A stretch of 64,000 bases of DNA from an uncultured Prevotellaceae bacterium. GTDB taxonomy: Bacteria; Bacteroidota; Bacteroidia; Bacteroidales; Bacteroidaceae. Below the pieces are notes generated by a model, which had not been told where the DNA came from, searched no databases, and saw nothing but the letters and a program-made list of their open reading frames with translations. The stretch is taken from contig ONJJ01000008.1 in NCBI GenBank assembly GCA_900318115.1, positions 1 through 64,000 on the forward strand. The letters are read 5' to 3'. The position numbers were made by a program, and so were the translations under genes. Numbering within the stretch: position 1 is the first letter of the stretch; the number at the start of each line of letters is the position of its first letter. This document shows positions 7,917-17,298 of the stretch, one piece after another.

Positions 7917-9191
7917 ATGAAACAAAGTATTCTTTTCCTCACCTTGTGTATGTCGGCCAGCGTGCTGACGGCACAGACCTTGGAGGAATGTCAGCAGGCA
8001 GCGGAGCGCAACTACCCGCTGATACGGCAGTATGACCTTATCCGGCAGACGGCCGACCTGACAGTGGCCAACATCCAGAAGGGCTGGCTGCCGCAGGTGT
8101 CGGCACAGGCACAGGCCACGTACCAGAGCGATGTCACCGCCTGGCCCCAGGAGATGCAAGGACTGATGCGTCAGATGGGTATAGACCTGAAGGGGCTGAA
8201 GAAGGACCAGTACCGAGTGGGCGTGGACGTGCAGCAGACGATCTACGACGGAGGCGCCATCAGCAGCCAGAAGGAGGTGGCACGACGTCAGGCAGACGTG
8301 CAGCTGGCCGAGACGGAGGTGAATATATATAAGGTTCGCGCACGCGTGAACGAGATGTACTTTGGTCTGCTGTTACTGGACGAGCAGATGCGCCTGAACA
8401 GCGACTTGCAGGAATTGCTGAGTGGCAACGAGCAGAAGCTGGCAGCGATGTTCAAAGGTGGCACTGCCGCAGAGAGCGACTATCTGAGTGTGAAGGCAGA
8501 GCGCCTGAACGTAGTCCAGCAACTGACCAACCTGCAGGCGCAGCGCCAGACGCTGGCCCGGCTGTTGGGCGTGTTCTGCGGGCTGGAGATTACCTCACCC
8601 TCCAAGCCAGTGGAGGCCACGACCTTGCAGCATAGTGAAAACCTGCGGCCGGAGCTGAAAGCAATCGATGCCCGCCTGCGTCTGACCGATGCGCAGGAAC
8701 GGGCCCTGAAGTCAGGGCTGCTGCCCCGACTGGGCGTGTTTGCCCAAGGTTTCTACGGCTATCCGGGCTACAATATGTTTGAGGATATGCTTCACCATCG
8801 CTGGTCGCTGAACGGCATGGTGGGAGCCCGCATCTCGTGGAATATTGGGGCGCTGTACACCCGCAAGAACGACAAGGCCCGTCTGCAACTGCAGCGCCAG
8901 ACGGCAGAGAACAGCCGCGAGGTGTTCCTCTTCAACAACCGCCTGGAACAGATGCAGCAGGACGAGAGCATCGCCCGCTACCGGAAGCTGATGGCCGACG
9001 ACGAGGAAATCATCCAGCTGCGATCGGCTGTGCGAAAGGCGGCAGAGTCGAAGTTGCAGCATGGCATCATTGACGTGAACGACCTGGTGCGCGAGATCAA
9101 TGCAGAGAACGCTGCCCGTGTGCAGCAGTCCATGCACGAGATAGAGATGCTGAAGGAAATCTATGACCTGAAGTTCTCCCGCAACAACTGA
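7917..9191 (+). CDS. TolC-family outer membrane efflux protein
   Basis: 424 residues with a signal peptide (MKQSILFLTLCMSASVLTAQ) and the long alpha-helical, Gln/Ala/Leu-rich architecture of outer membrane efflux proteins. The N-terminal TLEECQQAAERNYPLIRQYD is the usual first helix; YRVGVDVQQTIYDGG and ARISWNIGALYTRKND match the two beta-barrel entry strands. It forms the outer-membrane duct of the tripartite exporter encoded by the next four genes. First gene of the operon, 69 bases before the HlyD-like gene. Confidence 0.88.
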   Translation: MKQSILFLTLCMSASVLTAQTLEECQQAAERNYPLIRQYDLIRQTADLTVANIQKGWLPQVSAQAQATYQSDVTAWPQEMQGLMRQMGIDLKGLKKDQYRVGVDVQQTIYDGGAISSQKEVARRQADVQLAETEVNIYKVRARVNEMYFGLLLLDEQMRLNSDLQELLSGNEQKLAAMFKGGTAAESDYLSVKAERLNVVQQLTNLQAQRQTLARLLGVFCGLEITSPSKPVEATTLQHSENLRPELKAIDARLRLTDAQERALKSGLLPRLGVFAQGFYGYPGYNMFEDMLHHRWSLNGMVGARISWNIGALYTRKNDKARLQLQRQTAENSREVFLFNNRLEQMQQDESIARYRKLMADDEEIIQLRSAVRKAAESKLQHGIIDVNDLVREINAENAARVQQSMHEIEMLKEIYDLKFSRNN

Positions 9192-9260
9192 ATTCCAGAA
9201 TCTCGAGATCCCGGAATACTTATACATCTGATTAACGAAATCCCGCAAAAATAAATAACG

Positions 9261-10151
9261 ATGAAAAGAATCATTGCACTCGCAAGCGCAGCCCTGATCA
9301 TGGGCGCTTGCTCCGATAAAGAAAAGGAATACGATGCCACGGGCACTTTCGAGGCCACGGAGACCACTGTGTTCGCAGAACAGAGCGGCACGCTGCTGAC
9401 CTTCGATATCAACGAGGGCGACAATATCGCACCAGGGCAGGAGCTGGGAATGGTGGACACCACCCAATTGTGGTTGAAGATCCAGCAGCTGGGGGCCACC
9501 AAGGAAGTGTACCAGAGCCAAAAGCCCGACGTCGAGAAGCAGATTGCCGCCACGCGCCAACAGTTGGCCAAGGCCAAGACGGAACAGCAACGCTACCAAG
9601 AGTTGGTGGCGGACGGAGCGGCTCCGAGAAAGATGCTGGACGACGCCACCTCACAGGTGCAGGTGTTGCAACGACAACTGGATGCACAGGTCTCGGCACT
9701 CCACACCCAGATGGCCACCCTCAACAGTCAGCAGGCTGCCACCGATGTGCAGGTGAGCCAGTTGCAGGATCAGCTGCGCAAGTGCCACGTGGTGGCGCCC
9801 ATCGGCGGAACGGTGTTGGAGAAATATGTAGAGCGAGGCGAGTTCGTGGCGGTGGGCAAGCCCCTGCTGAAGGTAGCGGACACGGACAACCTCTTCCTGC
9901 GGGCCTACGTCACCTCTGCCCAGCTGCAACACATCAAACTCGGACAGCAGGTGAAGGTGTTTGCCGACTACGGCAACGGGCAGAAGAAGGAGTACGAGGG
10001 CACCATTACCTGGATCTCCAGCCGTTCGGAGTTCACGCCCAAAACCATCCTGACCGACGACGAGCGGGCAGACCTGGTCTATGCCGTGAAAGTGGCCATC
10101 AAGAACGATGGCTATGCCAAGATCGGGATGTACGGGGAGGCGAAGTTTTGA
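9261..10151 (+). CDS. HlyD/MacA-type periplasmic adaptor lipoprotein
   Basis: 296 residues beginning with a lipoprotein signal (ASAALIMGAC, Cys 16). An N-terminal lipoyl-like half (GTFEATETTVFAEQSGTLLT), a long coiled coil at ~80-170 (KPDVEKQIAATRQQLAKAKT onward) and a second lipoyl half (VVAPIGGTVLEKYVERGEFV) followed by a beta-barrel domain identify a membrane fusion protein of the YbhG class. It bridges the inner-membrane ABC transporter to TolC. Confidence 0.87.
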   Translation: MKRIIALASAALIMGACSDKEKEYDATGTFEATETTVFAEQSGTLLTFDINEGDNIAPGQELGMVDTTQLWLKIQQLGATKEVYQSQKPDVEKQIAATRQQLAKAKTEQQRYQELVADGAAPRKMLDDATSQVQVLQRQLDAQVSALHTQMATLNSQQAATDVQVSQLQDQLRKCHVVAPIGGTVLEKYVERGEFVAVGKPLLKVADTDNLFLRAYVTSAQLQHIKLGQQVKVFADYGNGQKKEYEGTITWISSRSEFTPKTILTDDERADLVYAVKVAIKNDGYAKIGMYGEAKF

Positions 10152-10209
10152 GGATTTACAGATTTGAGAATCTACAAATTTATGGATTTACGATTTTATG
10201 GATTGACGT

Positions 10210-11694
10210 ATGGCTAACGCGATTGAAGTACAAGGAGTCAGCAAGATGTACGGCCGGGTGCAGGCCCTGGAGGATGTGTCGTTCTCTGTCGGGAAGGGCG
10301 AGGTATTTGGGCTGATAGGCCCCGATGGCGCCGGCAAGACCACGCTCTACAGGATTCTCTGCACCCTGCTGCTGCCTGACGCTGGCACGGCTACGGTGGA
10401 CGGCTTCGACACCGTTCGCCAGATGCGTGAGATACGTCGGCGCGTGGGCTACATGCCTGGTCGTTTCTCGCTCTATCAGGACCTGACTGTGGAGGAGAAC
10501 CTGCAGTTCTTTGCCACCCTCTTCGGCACCACGGTGGAGGCGGGCTACGACAGCATCCGTGCCATCTACTCGCAGATAGAACGCTTCCGCGACCGCAAGG
10601 CCGGAGCTCTCTCCGGCGGTATGAAGCAGAAGCTGGCTCTCTCTTGCGCACTGGTGCATAGCCCCAGTGTGCTGTTCCTCGATGAACCTACTACGGGCGT
10701 GGATCCCGTCAGTCGCAAGGAGTTCTGGGACATGCTGGGCACCCTGAAGGAGAGGGGTATCACCATCCTGGCCTCCACCCCCTACCTCGACGAGGTGCGG
10801 CGCTGCGAGCGTGTGGCGTTCCTCGACCGCGGTCGTCTGCGCGGTATAGGTGCCCCCGAGGTCATCCTTGAGCAATTCCGCGACATCTTCAATCCTCCCG
10901 GCATCGAACGTCGGGGCGCAGGGTGCGTTGCTGCGCCACAGCAATCAACTCGGCCAGAGAATGTCATCGAGGTGGAACATCTGGTGAAGGCTTTCGGTTC
11001 GTTCCATGCCGTGGACGACATTTCGTTCAGCGTCAAACGGGGCGAGATCTTCGGATTCCTCGGCGCTAATGGAGCGGGCAAGACCACCGCCATGCACATG
11101 CTGACCGGTTTGAACCAACCCACCAGCGGAACGGGCACGGTCGTAGGCTACGACATTCGGACGCAGCATGAGCAAATCAAGAAGCACATTGGCTATATGT
11201 CGCAGAAGTTCTCGCTTTACGAAGACCTGACCGTGGCGGAGAATATACGTCTCTTTGGAGGCATCTATGGCATGAAGGACGATGAGATAGCCCGCAAGAC
11301 CGATGAGTTGTTGGAACGCCTGAAGTTTGATGACCACAAGAATGACCTCGTCTCATCCTTACCCCTGGGTTGGAAACAGAAGCTGGCCTTCTCCGTCAGC
11401 ATTTTCCACGAGCCTGGCGTGGTGTTCCTCGATGAACCCACGGGGGGCGTGGATCCTGCCACGCGCCGCCAATTCTGGGAGCTCATCTACGATGCTGCCG
11501 CTCGTGGCATCACCGTCTTCGTGACAACTCACTATATGGACGAGGCTGAGTACTGCGACCGCATCTCCATCATGGTGGACGGCAAGATTAGCGCCATAGG
11601 CACGCCCGATGAACTGAAACGCCGATTCCATCAGCCAGATATGGATCACGTGTTCACCTACCTGGCACGTCAGGCTACCCGATCGGCAGATTAG
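10210..11694 (+). CDS. ABC transporter with two fused ATPase domains (YbhF-like)
   Basis: 494 residues, two nucleotide-binding domains in tandem. Domain 1: Walker A GPDGAGKTT near residue 36, signature LSGGMKQ, Walker B VLFLDEPTTGVDP. Domain 2: Walker A GANGAGKTT near 286, Walker B VVFLDEPTGGVDP, with a degenerate signature (LPLGWKQ instead of LSGGQ), as is usual in this family. It powers export through the two ABC-2 permeases that follow. The substrate cannot be read from sequence; relatives export drugs or cationic compounds. Confidence 0.88.
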   Translation: MANAIEVQGVSKMYGRVQALEDVSFSVGKGEVFGLIGPDGAGKTTLYRILCTLLLPDAGTATVDGFDTVRQMREIRRRVGYMPGRFSLYQDLTVEENLQFFATLFGTTVEAGYDSIRAIYSQIERFRDRKAGALSGGMKQKLALSCALVHSPSVLFLDEPTTGVDPVSRKEFWDMLGTLKERGITILASTPYLDEVRRCERVAFLDRGRLRGIGAPEVILEQFRDIFNPPGIERRGAGCVAAPQQSTRPENVIEVEHLVKAFGSFHAVDDISFSVKRGEIFGFLGANGAGKTTAMHMLTGLNQPTSGTGTVVGYDIRTQHEQIKKHIGYMSQKFSLYEDLTVAENIRLFGGIYGMKDDEIARKTDELLERLKFDDHKNDLVSSLPLGWKQKLAFSVSIFHEPGVVFLDEPTGGVDPATRRQFWELIYDAAARGITVFVTTHYMDEAEYCDRISIMVDGKISAIGTPDELKRRFHQPDMDHVFTYLARQATRSAD

Positions 11695-11782
11695 ACCAAT
11701 CATGAAATAACGGAATCTCGGAATAACGATATTTCGATATCCCGAAACATCGAACTCCCGAACCCGAAAACAAGAAAAATAA

Positions 11783-12832
11783 ATGAAGCAGTTCTTCTCT
11801 TTTGTTCTCAAGGAAGCGCGTCACATCCTGCGTGACCGACGTACGATGCTCATTCTCTTCGGCATGCCTGTGGTGCTGATGTTGCTGTTCGGCTTCGCCA
11901 TCACCACGGACGTCAGGAATGTGCGCACGGTGGTGGTCACCTCGCAGATGAGTCCGCAGGCGCAGCAGGCTGTGGAGCGTCTGTCTGCCTCCGAATATTT
12001 CACTATCACTGCCACAGTGGCTACGCCTCAGGAGGCCGAACAACTGATACGTCGCCAGCGCGCAGACCTTGCCATCATCTTTGCACCCCGACACGAGGGT
12101 CTGCAGCTAATGGTTGATGGGGCCGACCCCAACATGGCCCAACAATGGACCAACTATGCCCAGCAGGTGCTGGTCAATCGTTCTTCCTCCGTCATCACCT
12201 CCAAGCTGCTCTACAACCCCCAGATGCGCTCAGCCTACAATTTCGTGCCTGCCATCATGGGTATGCTGCTCATGCTCATCTGCGCCATGATGACTTCTAT
12301 CTCCATTGTCCGTGAGAAGGAGAAAGGCACGATGGAAGTGCTGCTGGTCTCGCCCGTGCGACCGTTGATGGTGGTGGTGGCTAAGGCGGTGCCCTATTTG
12401 GTGCTGGCCATTCTCATCCTCACCACCATCCTGCTTATGGCACATTTCGTGCTGGATGTCCCGCTGGTGGGTTCATTGTTCTGGATTGTGGGCGTCAGCA
12501 TCATCTACATCCTACTGGCCCTCTCGTTGGGGCTACTGATTTCCAATATCGCCCAGACGCAGCTCGTGGCATTGCTCCTCTCCGCTATGGTGCTGCTGAT
12601 GCCCGTGGTGATGCTCTCTGGCATGCTGTTTCCTGTGGAATCTATGCCGCAGGTGCTGCAGTGGGTGGCGGCCATCGTGCCTCCACGCTACTACATCGAG
12701 GCCATGCGAAAGCTGATGATCATGGGTGTGGGCATCCATGAGGTGGCGCGCGAGGTCACCATCCTCTCCCTCATGACTCTCTTCTTGCTCACTGTGGCGC
12801 TGGTCAAGTTCAAGACGAGGCTGGCAGATTGA
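11783..12832 (+). CDS. ABC-2 type permease (YbhS-like)
   Basis: 349 residues: one N-terminal membrane helix (MLILFGMPVVLMLLFGFAIT), a large periplasmic domain (~40-160), then five hydrophobic helices, with the family motif VREKEKGTMEVLLVSPVRP in the first cytoplasmic loop. The TolC-HlyD-ATPase-permease-permease order is that of the E. coli ybhGFSR operon. The spacers on both sides consist of 'cggaatctcggaataacg'-type repeat sequence. Confidence 0.87.
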   Translation: MKQFFSFVLKEARHILRDRRTMLILFGMPVVLMLLFGFAITTDVRNVRTVVVTSQMSPQAQQAVERLSASEYFTITATVATPQEAEQLIRRQRADLAIIFAPRHEGLQLMVDGADPNMAQQWTNYAQQVLVNRSSSVITSKLLYNPQMRSAYNFVPAIMGMLLMLICAMMTSISIVREKEKGTMEVLLVSPVRPLMVVVAKAVPYLVLAILILTTILLMAHFVLDVPLVGSLFWIVGVSIIYILLALSLGLLISNIAQTQLVALLLSAMVLLMPVVMLSGMLFPVESMPQVLQWVAAIVPPRYYIEAMRKLMIMGVGIHEVAREVTILSLMTLFLLTVALVKFKTRLAD

Positions 12833-12928
12833 TGGAATCGGGACTTGGGAATCTCATAATAACGTAATGCTGCGATCCTGAATCTCGCAACTCGGAATAA
12901 CGATTAAACCCTATAGAAATCTCGACAA

Positions 12929-13996
12929 ATGATCAAATATCTCATTCAAAAGGAGTTCTTGCAAATACGGCGCAACGCTTTCCTGCCCCGTCTCATCATT
13001 CTCTTTCCTATCGTCATCATGTGTGTCATGCCCTGGGTGATGAGTATGGAGGTGAAGAACATCCGTGTCAGCGTGGTCGACCACGACCGCACCACCCAGT
13101 CCCAGCGGTTGGTGCATCAGGTGGAGGCTTCCCGCTACTTCATTTTCTGCGGTCAGGAGCCTTCCTACCAGGCCGCTCTGGCTCAGGTGGAACATGGCAC
13201 TTCCGACGTGATTCTCGAAATCAAAGATGGGCAATACCTCATAGCTGCCAATGCCGTCAATGGTACCAAGGGTGGCATGGGTTCTGCCTATCTCTCGCAG
13301 ATAGTGGCATCGGCCATGGAGAAGCAGGTGGACGGAAAGACGGCCCTCGCTGGCAATGGACCGCAGGGGGCAGTCCTCTTCCTATACAACAAACACCAGA
13401 ACTATAAACTCTACATGATTCCGGCCCTCTTCGCCATCATTATGATGCTGATGACAGGATTCCTGCCCACGCTGAATATCGTGGGTGAGAAAGAGGCGGG
13501 CACCATCGAGCAGATCAATGTCACACCCGTGTCTAAGTGGGCATTCATCCTGGCTAAGCTCATTCCCTACTGGATCATAGCCCTCTTTGTAATCACCATC
13601 AGCCTGCTGCTGGCCTGGTCGGTTTACGGTATTACCTGTGCCGGGTCGCTGCTGTGGGTGTATGTGTTGGCATTGCTGCTGGCTCTATTCTTCTCCTCGC
13701 TTGGACTCATTATCAGTAACTACAGCGACACTATGCAGCAGGCCATTTTTGTCATGTGGTTCTTTGTGGTCTGTATCCTGCTGCTGAGCGGTCTTTTCAC
13801 CCCAACCCGTTCCATGCCCCATTGGGCGTACCTGACCACATATGTCAACCCTATGCACTACTTCATCGATGCCATCCGCACCGTGTTCGTCCGGGGTGGC
13901 GGCTTCGCGGCCATAGTGCATCAACTAATAGCCCTGCTGGCCATCGGTATTCTCATGAGCGGATGGGCCGTGCAGAGCTACAAGAAGAATAGTTGA
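12929..13996 (+). CDS. ABC-2 type permease (YbhR-like)
   Basis: 355 residues, paralogue of the preceding permease with the same topology: helix at 20-45, periplasmic loop, loop motif VGEKEAGTIEQINVTPVSKW, then C-terminal helices. The two permeases presumably form a heterodimer. It is the last gene of the operon and faces the convergent upp gene across 31 bases. Confidence 0.87.
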   Translation: MIKYLIQKEFLQIRRNAFLPRLIILFPIVIMCVMPWVMSMEVKNIRVSVVDHDRTTQSQRLVHQVEASRYFIFCGQEPSYQAALAQVEHGTSDVILEIKDGQYLIAANAVNGTKGGMGSAYLSQIVASAMEKQVDGKTALAGNGPQGAVLFLYNKHQNYKLYMIPALFAIIMMLMTGFLPTLNIVGEKEAGTIEQINVTPVSKWAFILAKLIPYWIIALFVITISLLLAWSVYGITCAGSLLWVYVLALLLALFFSSLGLIISNYSDTMQQAIFVMWFFVVCILLLSGLFTPTRSMPHWAYLTTYVNPMHYFIDAIRTVFVRGGGFAAIVHQLIALLAIGILMSGWAVQSYKKNS

Positions 13997-14027
13997 CGTA
14001 AGTGGCGGAGAGGGCGGAGAGGCTTAC

Positions 14028-14684
14028 TTACAACTTCTCGCCATAGCAGAGGTCGCCCGCATCACCGAATCCGGGGACGATGTACTTGTTGGCATTTATG
14101 CCAGCGTCGATGGCAGCGCACCAGACGATGGTTTCTTCGGGCAGTAGCTCGCGCAGGACGTCCAGTCCTTCGGGGGTGGCGATGACGCAGGCGATGTGAA
14201 CCTTGTGGGGCTTGCCCGTCTTGACCAGAGCCTCGTAGCTGGCAGCCATGCTACCTCCAGTGGCCAGCATGGGGTCAACGATAATCAGGGTCTTTCCCTT
14301 GCAGCTGGGAGCAGCCATGTACTCTGTGTGGATGCCTACTTCGGTGTGTTCGCGGTTGGTGTACATTCGGTAGGCAGAGACGAATCCGTTGGCTGCCTTG
14401 TCGAAGATGCGAAGAAAACCTTGGTGGAAAGGCAGCCCGGCACGCAGGACGGTGGCCACCAAGAGGTCATCTTTCGGCAGATTGATATCCAGGGTGCCCA
14501 GGGGCGTGGTGACGGTCTTGGGCTTGTACTCCAAGGTCTTGGAGAGTTCGTAGGCCATCATCTCGCCAACACGTTCGATGTTGTGACGGAAAACCAGGCG
14601 GTTCTTCTGGTAACTCTTGTCGCGGAGTTCAGCCATGTACTGGTTGATAATGGTGTTTTGCTCGGCAAAGTTAACAACTTTCAT
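14028..14684 (-). CDS. upp: Uracil phosphoribosyltransferase
   Basis: 218 residues. Converts uracil and PRPP to UMP in pyrimidine salvage. The PRPP-binding motif is IIVDPMLATGGSM (~124-136), and the uracil-binding C-terminus reads GINANKYIVPGFGDAGDLCY. Length matches the family. It lies 69 bases after a lipoprotein gene on the same strand, at the end of a run that starts with pyrE. Confidence 0.93.
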   Translation of the reverse strand: MKVVNFAEQNTIINQYMAELRDKSYQKNRLVFRHNIERVGEMMAYELSKTLEYKPKTVTTPLGTLDINLPKDDLLVATVLRAGLPFHQGFLRIFDKAANGFVSAYRMYTNREHTEVGIHTEYMAAPSCKGKTLIIVDPMLATGGSMAASYEALVKTGKPHKVHIACVIATPEGLDVLRELLPEETIVWCAAIDAGINANKYIVPGFGDAGDLCYGEKL

Positions 14685-14753
14685 AGTTCGTTAGTGGTTT
14701 TATAGGAGTTATAAGGTTGTATAAAGCTTTTGTGCTTTGTGAAAGTTCTTAGG

Positions 14754-15332
14754 CTATTGTCCGATGACCAGTTGGAAAGGCGAGTAACGGATGGTGTAGC
14801 GGTAGAGACTGCGCCCCGCCTCGCCCTGCGAGACCATGCCCAGTTCGTTCAGGTCGTAGGTGCGTTGGCAGGAAGAGCACTGGGCACGGGCGCCTGATAG
14901 CAGACCTACATTGCGAGTGACATTGAGATCATCGTAGCAGTTGGGACAGACGATGTCGTAGCAGACCACTTGGTCCGGGAAGCGGCTGGAGATCATCGAG
15001 GTGTGACCTACGATGAAACCGTTGGAACGGCCAAAGTTGAAGTATCCGTAGTTTTGCTCGCGTGCCGTGAGCGTTACAGAGCGGCTGGTCTTGAGATTCG
15101 TGTACTCTATCGTGGAACCCTTGGCCACCACGGTGCAGAATTCTCCCATACCCGTGAGTGCAGCATTCAGGATCTCGTTCGTATTGGTGTTCTGAACCAC
15201 GAAGCGCACAGGGTAGGTGTCAAAGAGACGTTCGGCTTGGGAACAAGAGAGGAGGAGAAAGAAGAGCATTCCCCAAGCCCCTCCTGTCAGGTAGGGGAGC
15301 AGGCTGTGTAATGTGTGTCTTTCTTTGCTCAT
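14754..15332 (-). CDS. Lipoprotein with four-cysteine zinc-ribbon-like motif
   Basis: 192 residues. The start region contains a REP-derived segment (LPYLTGGAWG) just before the hydrophobic core and lipobox LLLSC. The mature part carries CPNC (~125-128) and CSSC (~147-150), spaced like a zinc ribbon or rubredoxin-like knuckle rather than a Rieske site, since no histidine pair accompanies the cysteines. Bacteroidales homologues are often loosely annotated as Rieske-like or nitrite-reductase-like; the sequence here does not support that. Function unknown. Probably cotranscribed with argH (25-base gap). Confidence 0.65.
   Translation of the reverse strand: MSKERHTLHSLLPYLTGGAWGMLFFLLLSCSQAERLFDTYPVRFVVQNTNTNEILNAALTGMGEFCTVVAKGSTIEYTNLKTSRSVTLTAREQNYGYFNFGRSNGFIVGHTSMISSRFPDQVVCYDIVCPNCYDDLNVTRNVGLLSGARAQCSSCQRTYDLNELGMVSQGEAGRSLYRYTIRYSPFQLVIGQ
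15277..15299. repeat. REP-like palindrome (family A) inside a lipoprotein signal region
   Basis: CCCCTCCTGTCAGGTAGGGG is an imperfect member of the same family as 5718-5738 and sits at the equivalent place, just before the lipoprotein hydrophobic core, but in an unrelated gene. Confidence 0.65.
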
Positions 15333-15357
15333 TCCTAATCAATATTAATCTGCTGAA

Positions 15358-16722
15358 CTACTCCTCTCCCCGATGGGCGGGTGTGGGGCTGCAGAGCTTA
15401 CGCTCAGCCTCTTCCACTCGTTCGAAGTGGAATTCTTCGAGTGTGCGGTCCATCAAGGCTGCAATTTGTGCGGTGCAAAGATTGCCGATGCTTCCGGCGT
15501 GGGTATGGTGAACTTGTTTCTGGGGCGTGAACTGTCCGGCCTCGATGTCCAGTCCCACCTTGCGGTAGGCATCGCGGAAGGGCATTCCGCTGGCAGCCAG
15601 CCTGTTGACCTCCTCCACGGAGAACATCAGATCGTAGCGCGGGTCGTCCAGGATGTGTTCGTTCACGCGGATGCGCTCGATGATATAGGTGGTCATTCGC
15701 AGGCAATCCTTCAGCTCATCGAAAGCAGGTAGGAATACCTCTTTGATAATCTGCAGGTCGCGAAAGTATCCGCATGGCAGGTTGTTCATGATGAGCGTCA
15801 CCTGCTGGGGCAGCGCCTGGAGTTTGTTGCACTTGGCGCGCGTGAGTTCGAAGACGTCGGGGTTCTTCTTATGAGGCATGATGCTGCTGCCTGTGGTACA
15901 TTCATCGGGCAGCTTCACGAAACCGAAGTTCTGTGAGTTGAACATACAGGCGTCGAAGGCCAGCTTGGCAATGGTGCCTGCCACGCTGGCAATGGCGAAC
16001 CCCACGTTGCGCTCCATCTTGCCGCGACCCATCTGGGCATATACGACGTTGTAGTCCATGGAGTCAAAGCCCAGCAGGTCCGTGGTCATCTGGCGGTTGA
16101 GGGGGAAACTGGAGCCGTAGCCCGCAGCGGAGCCCAGGGGGTTGCGGTTCACGAGCCGATAGGCAGCTTGCAGGAACAGCATGTCGTCTGCCAGACTCTC
16201 GGCATAAGCTCCGAACCAGAGTCCGAAGCTTGACGGCATGGCCACCTGCAGATGTGTGTATCCGGGCATGAGGACATCCTTGTAGCGTTCGCTCTGCTTT
16301 TGGAGTTCGTCGAAGAGAGCTTTCACCAGTTCCACGACCTCGCGCAGTTGGCGTCGTGTCCAAATCTTCAGATCCACCAGCACCTGGTCGTTGCGCGATC
16401 GCCCGCTGTGGATCTTCTTGCCCACGTCGCCCAATCGGCGCGTCAGCAGTAGTTCCACCTCACTGTGGACGTCCTCCACGCCCTCCTCAATGGTGAACTC
16501 TCCGGCATGTATGTCGGCGAGGATGTGGCGCAGTTCCGTCAGCAGTTGTTGCAGTTCGTCTGCCGTCAGGAGGCCAATGCTCTGGAGCATGGTGATGTGA
16601 GCCATGCTGCCGAGTACGTCGCTCTCGGCCAAGTAAAGATCCAGCTCACGATCCCTGCCAACGGTGAAGCGCTCAATCTCCTCCGTCATTGTTACGTTTT
16701 TCTGCCAAAGCTTCGTTGCCAT
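15358..16722 (-). CDS. argH: Argininosuccinate lyase
   Basis: 454 residues. Cleaves argininosuccinate to arginine and fumarate. The fumarase-superfamily signature GSSIMPHKKNPDVFELTRAK is at ~275-295, and conserved HSGRSRNDQV and YTHLQVAMP segments precede it. The last residues (CSPTPAHRGEE) come from a repeat-like CTCCTCTCCCCGATGGGCGG stretch, suggesting that a palindromic repeat supplied the stop. It follows the SRPBCC gene by 47 bases in a pyrE-led run. Confidence 0.93.
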   Translation of the reverse strand: MATKLWQKNVTMTEEIERFTVGRDRELDLYLAESDVLGSMAHITMLQSIGLLTADELQQLLTELRHILADIHAGEFTIEEGVEDVHSEVELLLTRRLGDVGKKIHSGRSRNDQVLVDLKIWTRRQLREVVELVKALFDELQKQSERYKDVLMPGYTHLQVAMPSSFGLWFGAYAESLADDMLFLQAAYRLVNRNPLGSAAGYGSSFPLNRQMTTDLLGFDSMDYNVVYAQMGRGKMERNVGFAIASVAGTIAKLAFDACMFNSQNFGFVKLPDECTTGSSIMPHKKNPDVFELTRAKCNKLQALPQQVTLIMNNLPCGYFRDLQIIKEVFLPAFDELKDCLRMTTYIIERIRVNEHILDDPRYDLMFSVEEVNRLAASGMPFRDAYRKVGLDIEAGQFTPQKQVHHTHAGSIGNLCTAQIAALMDRTLEEFHFERVEEAERKLCSPTPAHRGEE

Positions 16723-16769
16723 AACTTCTCTCTCTTATTGTTTTCACATTTCCCTTTTACTCCCGGCAC

Positions 16770-17252
16770 CTAATATCCGTAGGGAATCATCGCCAGCATG
16801 TCTGCCAGTTTCTCTACTCCTTGTTGCAGCGGCTTCTTGGCCATCTGCTTCATGAGGAAGTTGAGTTCTGCGCCGATGGTGCATTTCATCTTGCAGGCAT
16901 AGGGTGAAGTCGGAAGTAGCTGAATCCAGAGGTTGGCAACCACGGGTGCGCCTTCCACTGCGAACTTGATGCACTTCAGTTCATCGCGTTCTACGATGCG
17001 CAGTGTCAGGGTGCCGAGGGGTGAGGAGGGGTAGGTCACGGCATCTGTTGTGAACTGCAGCTGAGCCAGGGCTTCCTGAATCTGGCCTAACTTGTCCTCG
17101 GGCACTTGTCCGGAAGCCTTTATTTGCTCCACAAAGGCAGGATCGCCAGCACGCTCCTGAATCACGCGCAGGTTGTTCAGGTCGGAGAGCTTGGCATACA
17201 CCGATGCCAGAGGGTAATTGATATGCTTGATTTCGCTTTCGAATTTTGTCAT
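16770..17252 (-). CDS. SRPBCC (START-like) family protein
   Basis: 160 residues with the alternating strand and helix pattern of the polyketide cyclase/START-like fold: an opening beta strand with KFESEIKHINYPLASVYAKL, a long insertion helix, then YPSSPLGTLTLRIVERDELK and a terminal helix. Members bind hydrophobic ligands; the ligand here is unknown. Conserved in Bacteroidales beside pyrE (from family knowledge). It lies 46 bases downstream of pyrE. Confidence 0.72.
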   Translation of the reverse strand: MTKFESEIKHINYPLASVYAKLSDLNNLRVIQERAGDPAFVEQIKASGQVPEDKLGQIQEALAQLQFTTDAVTYPSSPLGTLTLRIVERDELKCIKFAVEGAPVVANLWIQLLPTSPYACKMKCTIGAELNFLMKQMAKKPLQQGVEKLADMLAMIPYGY

Positions 17253-17298
17253 CTTCTCAATGAACTTTAAGCCTTAAACTTTCAGTTGTAAAAGACTC

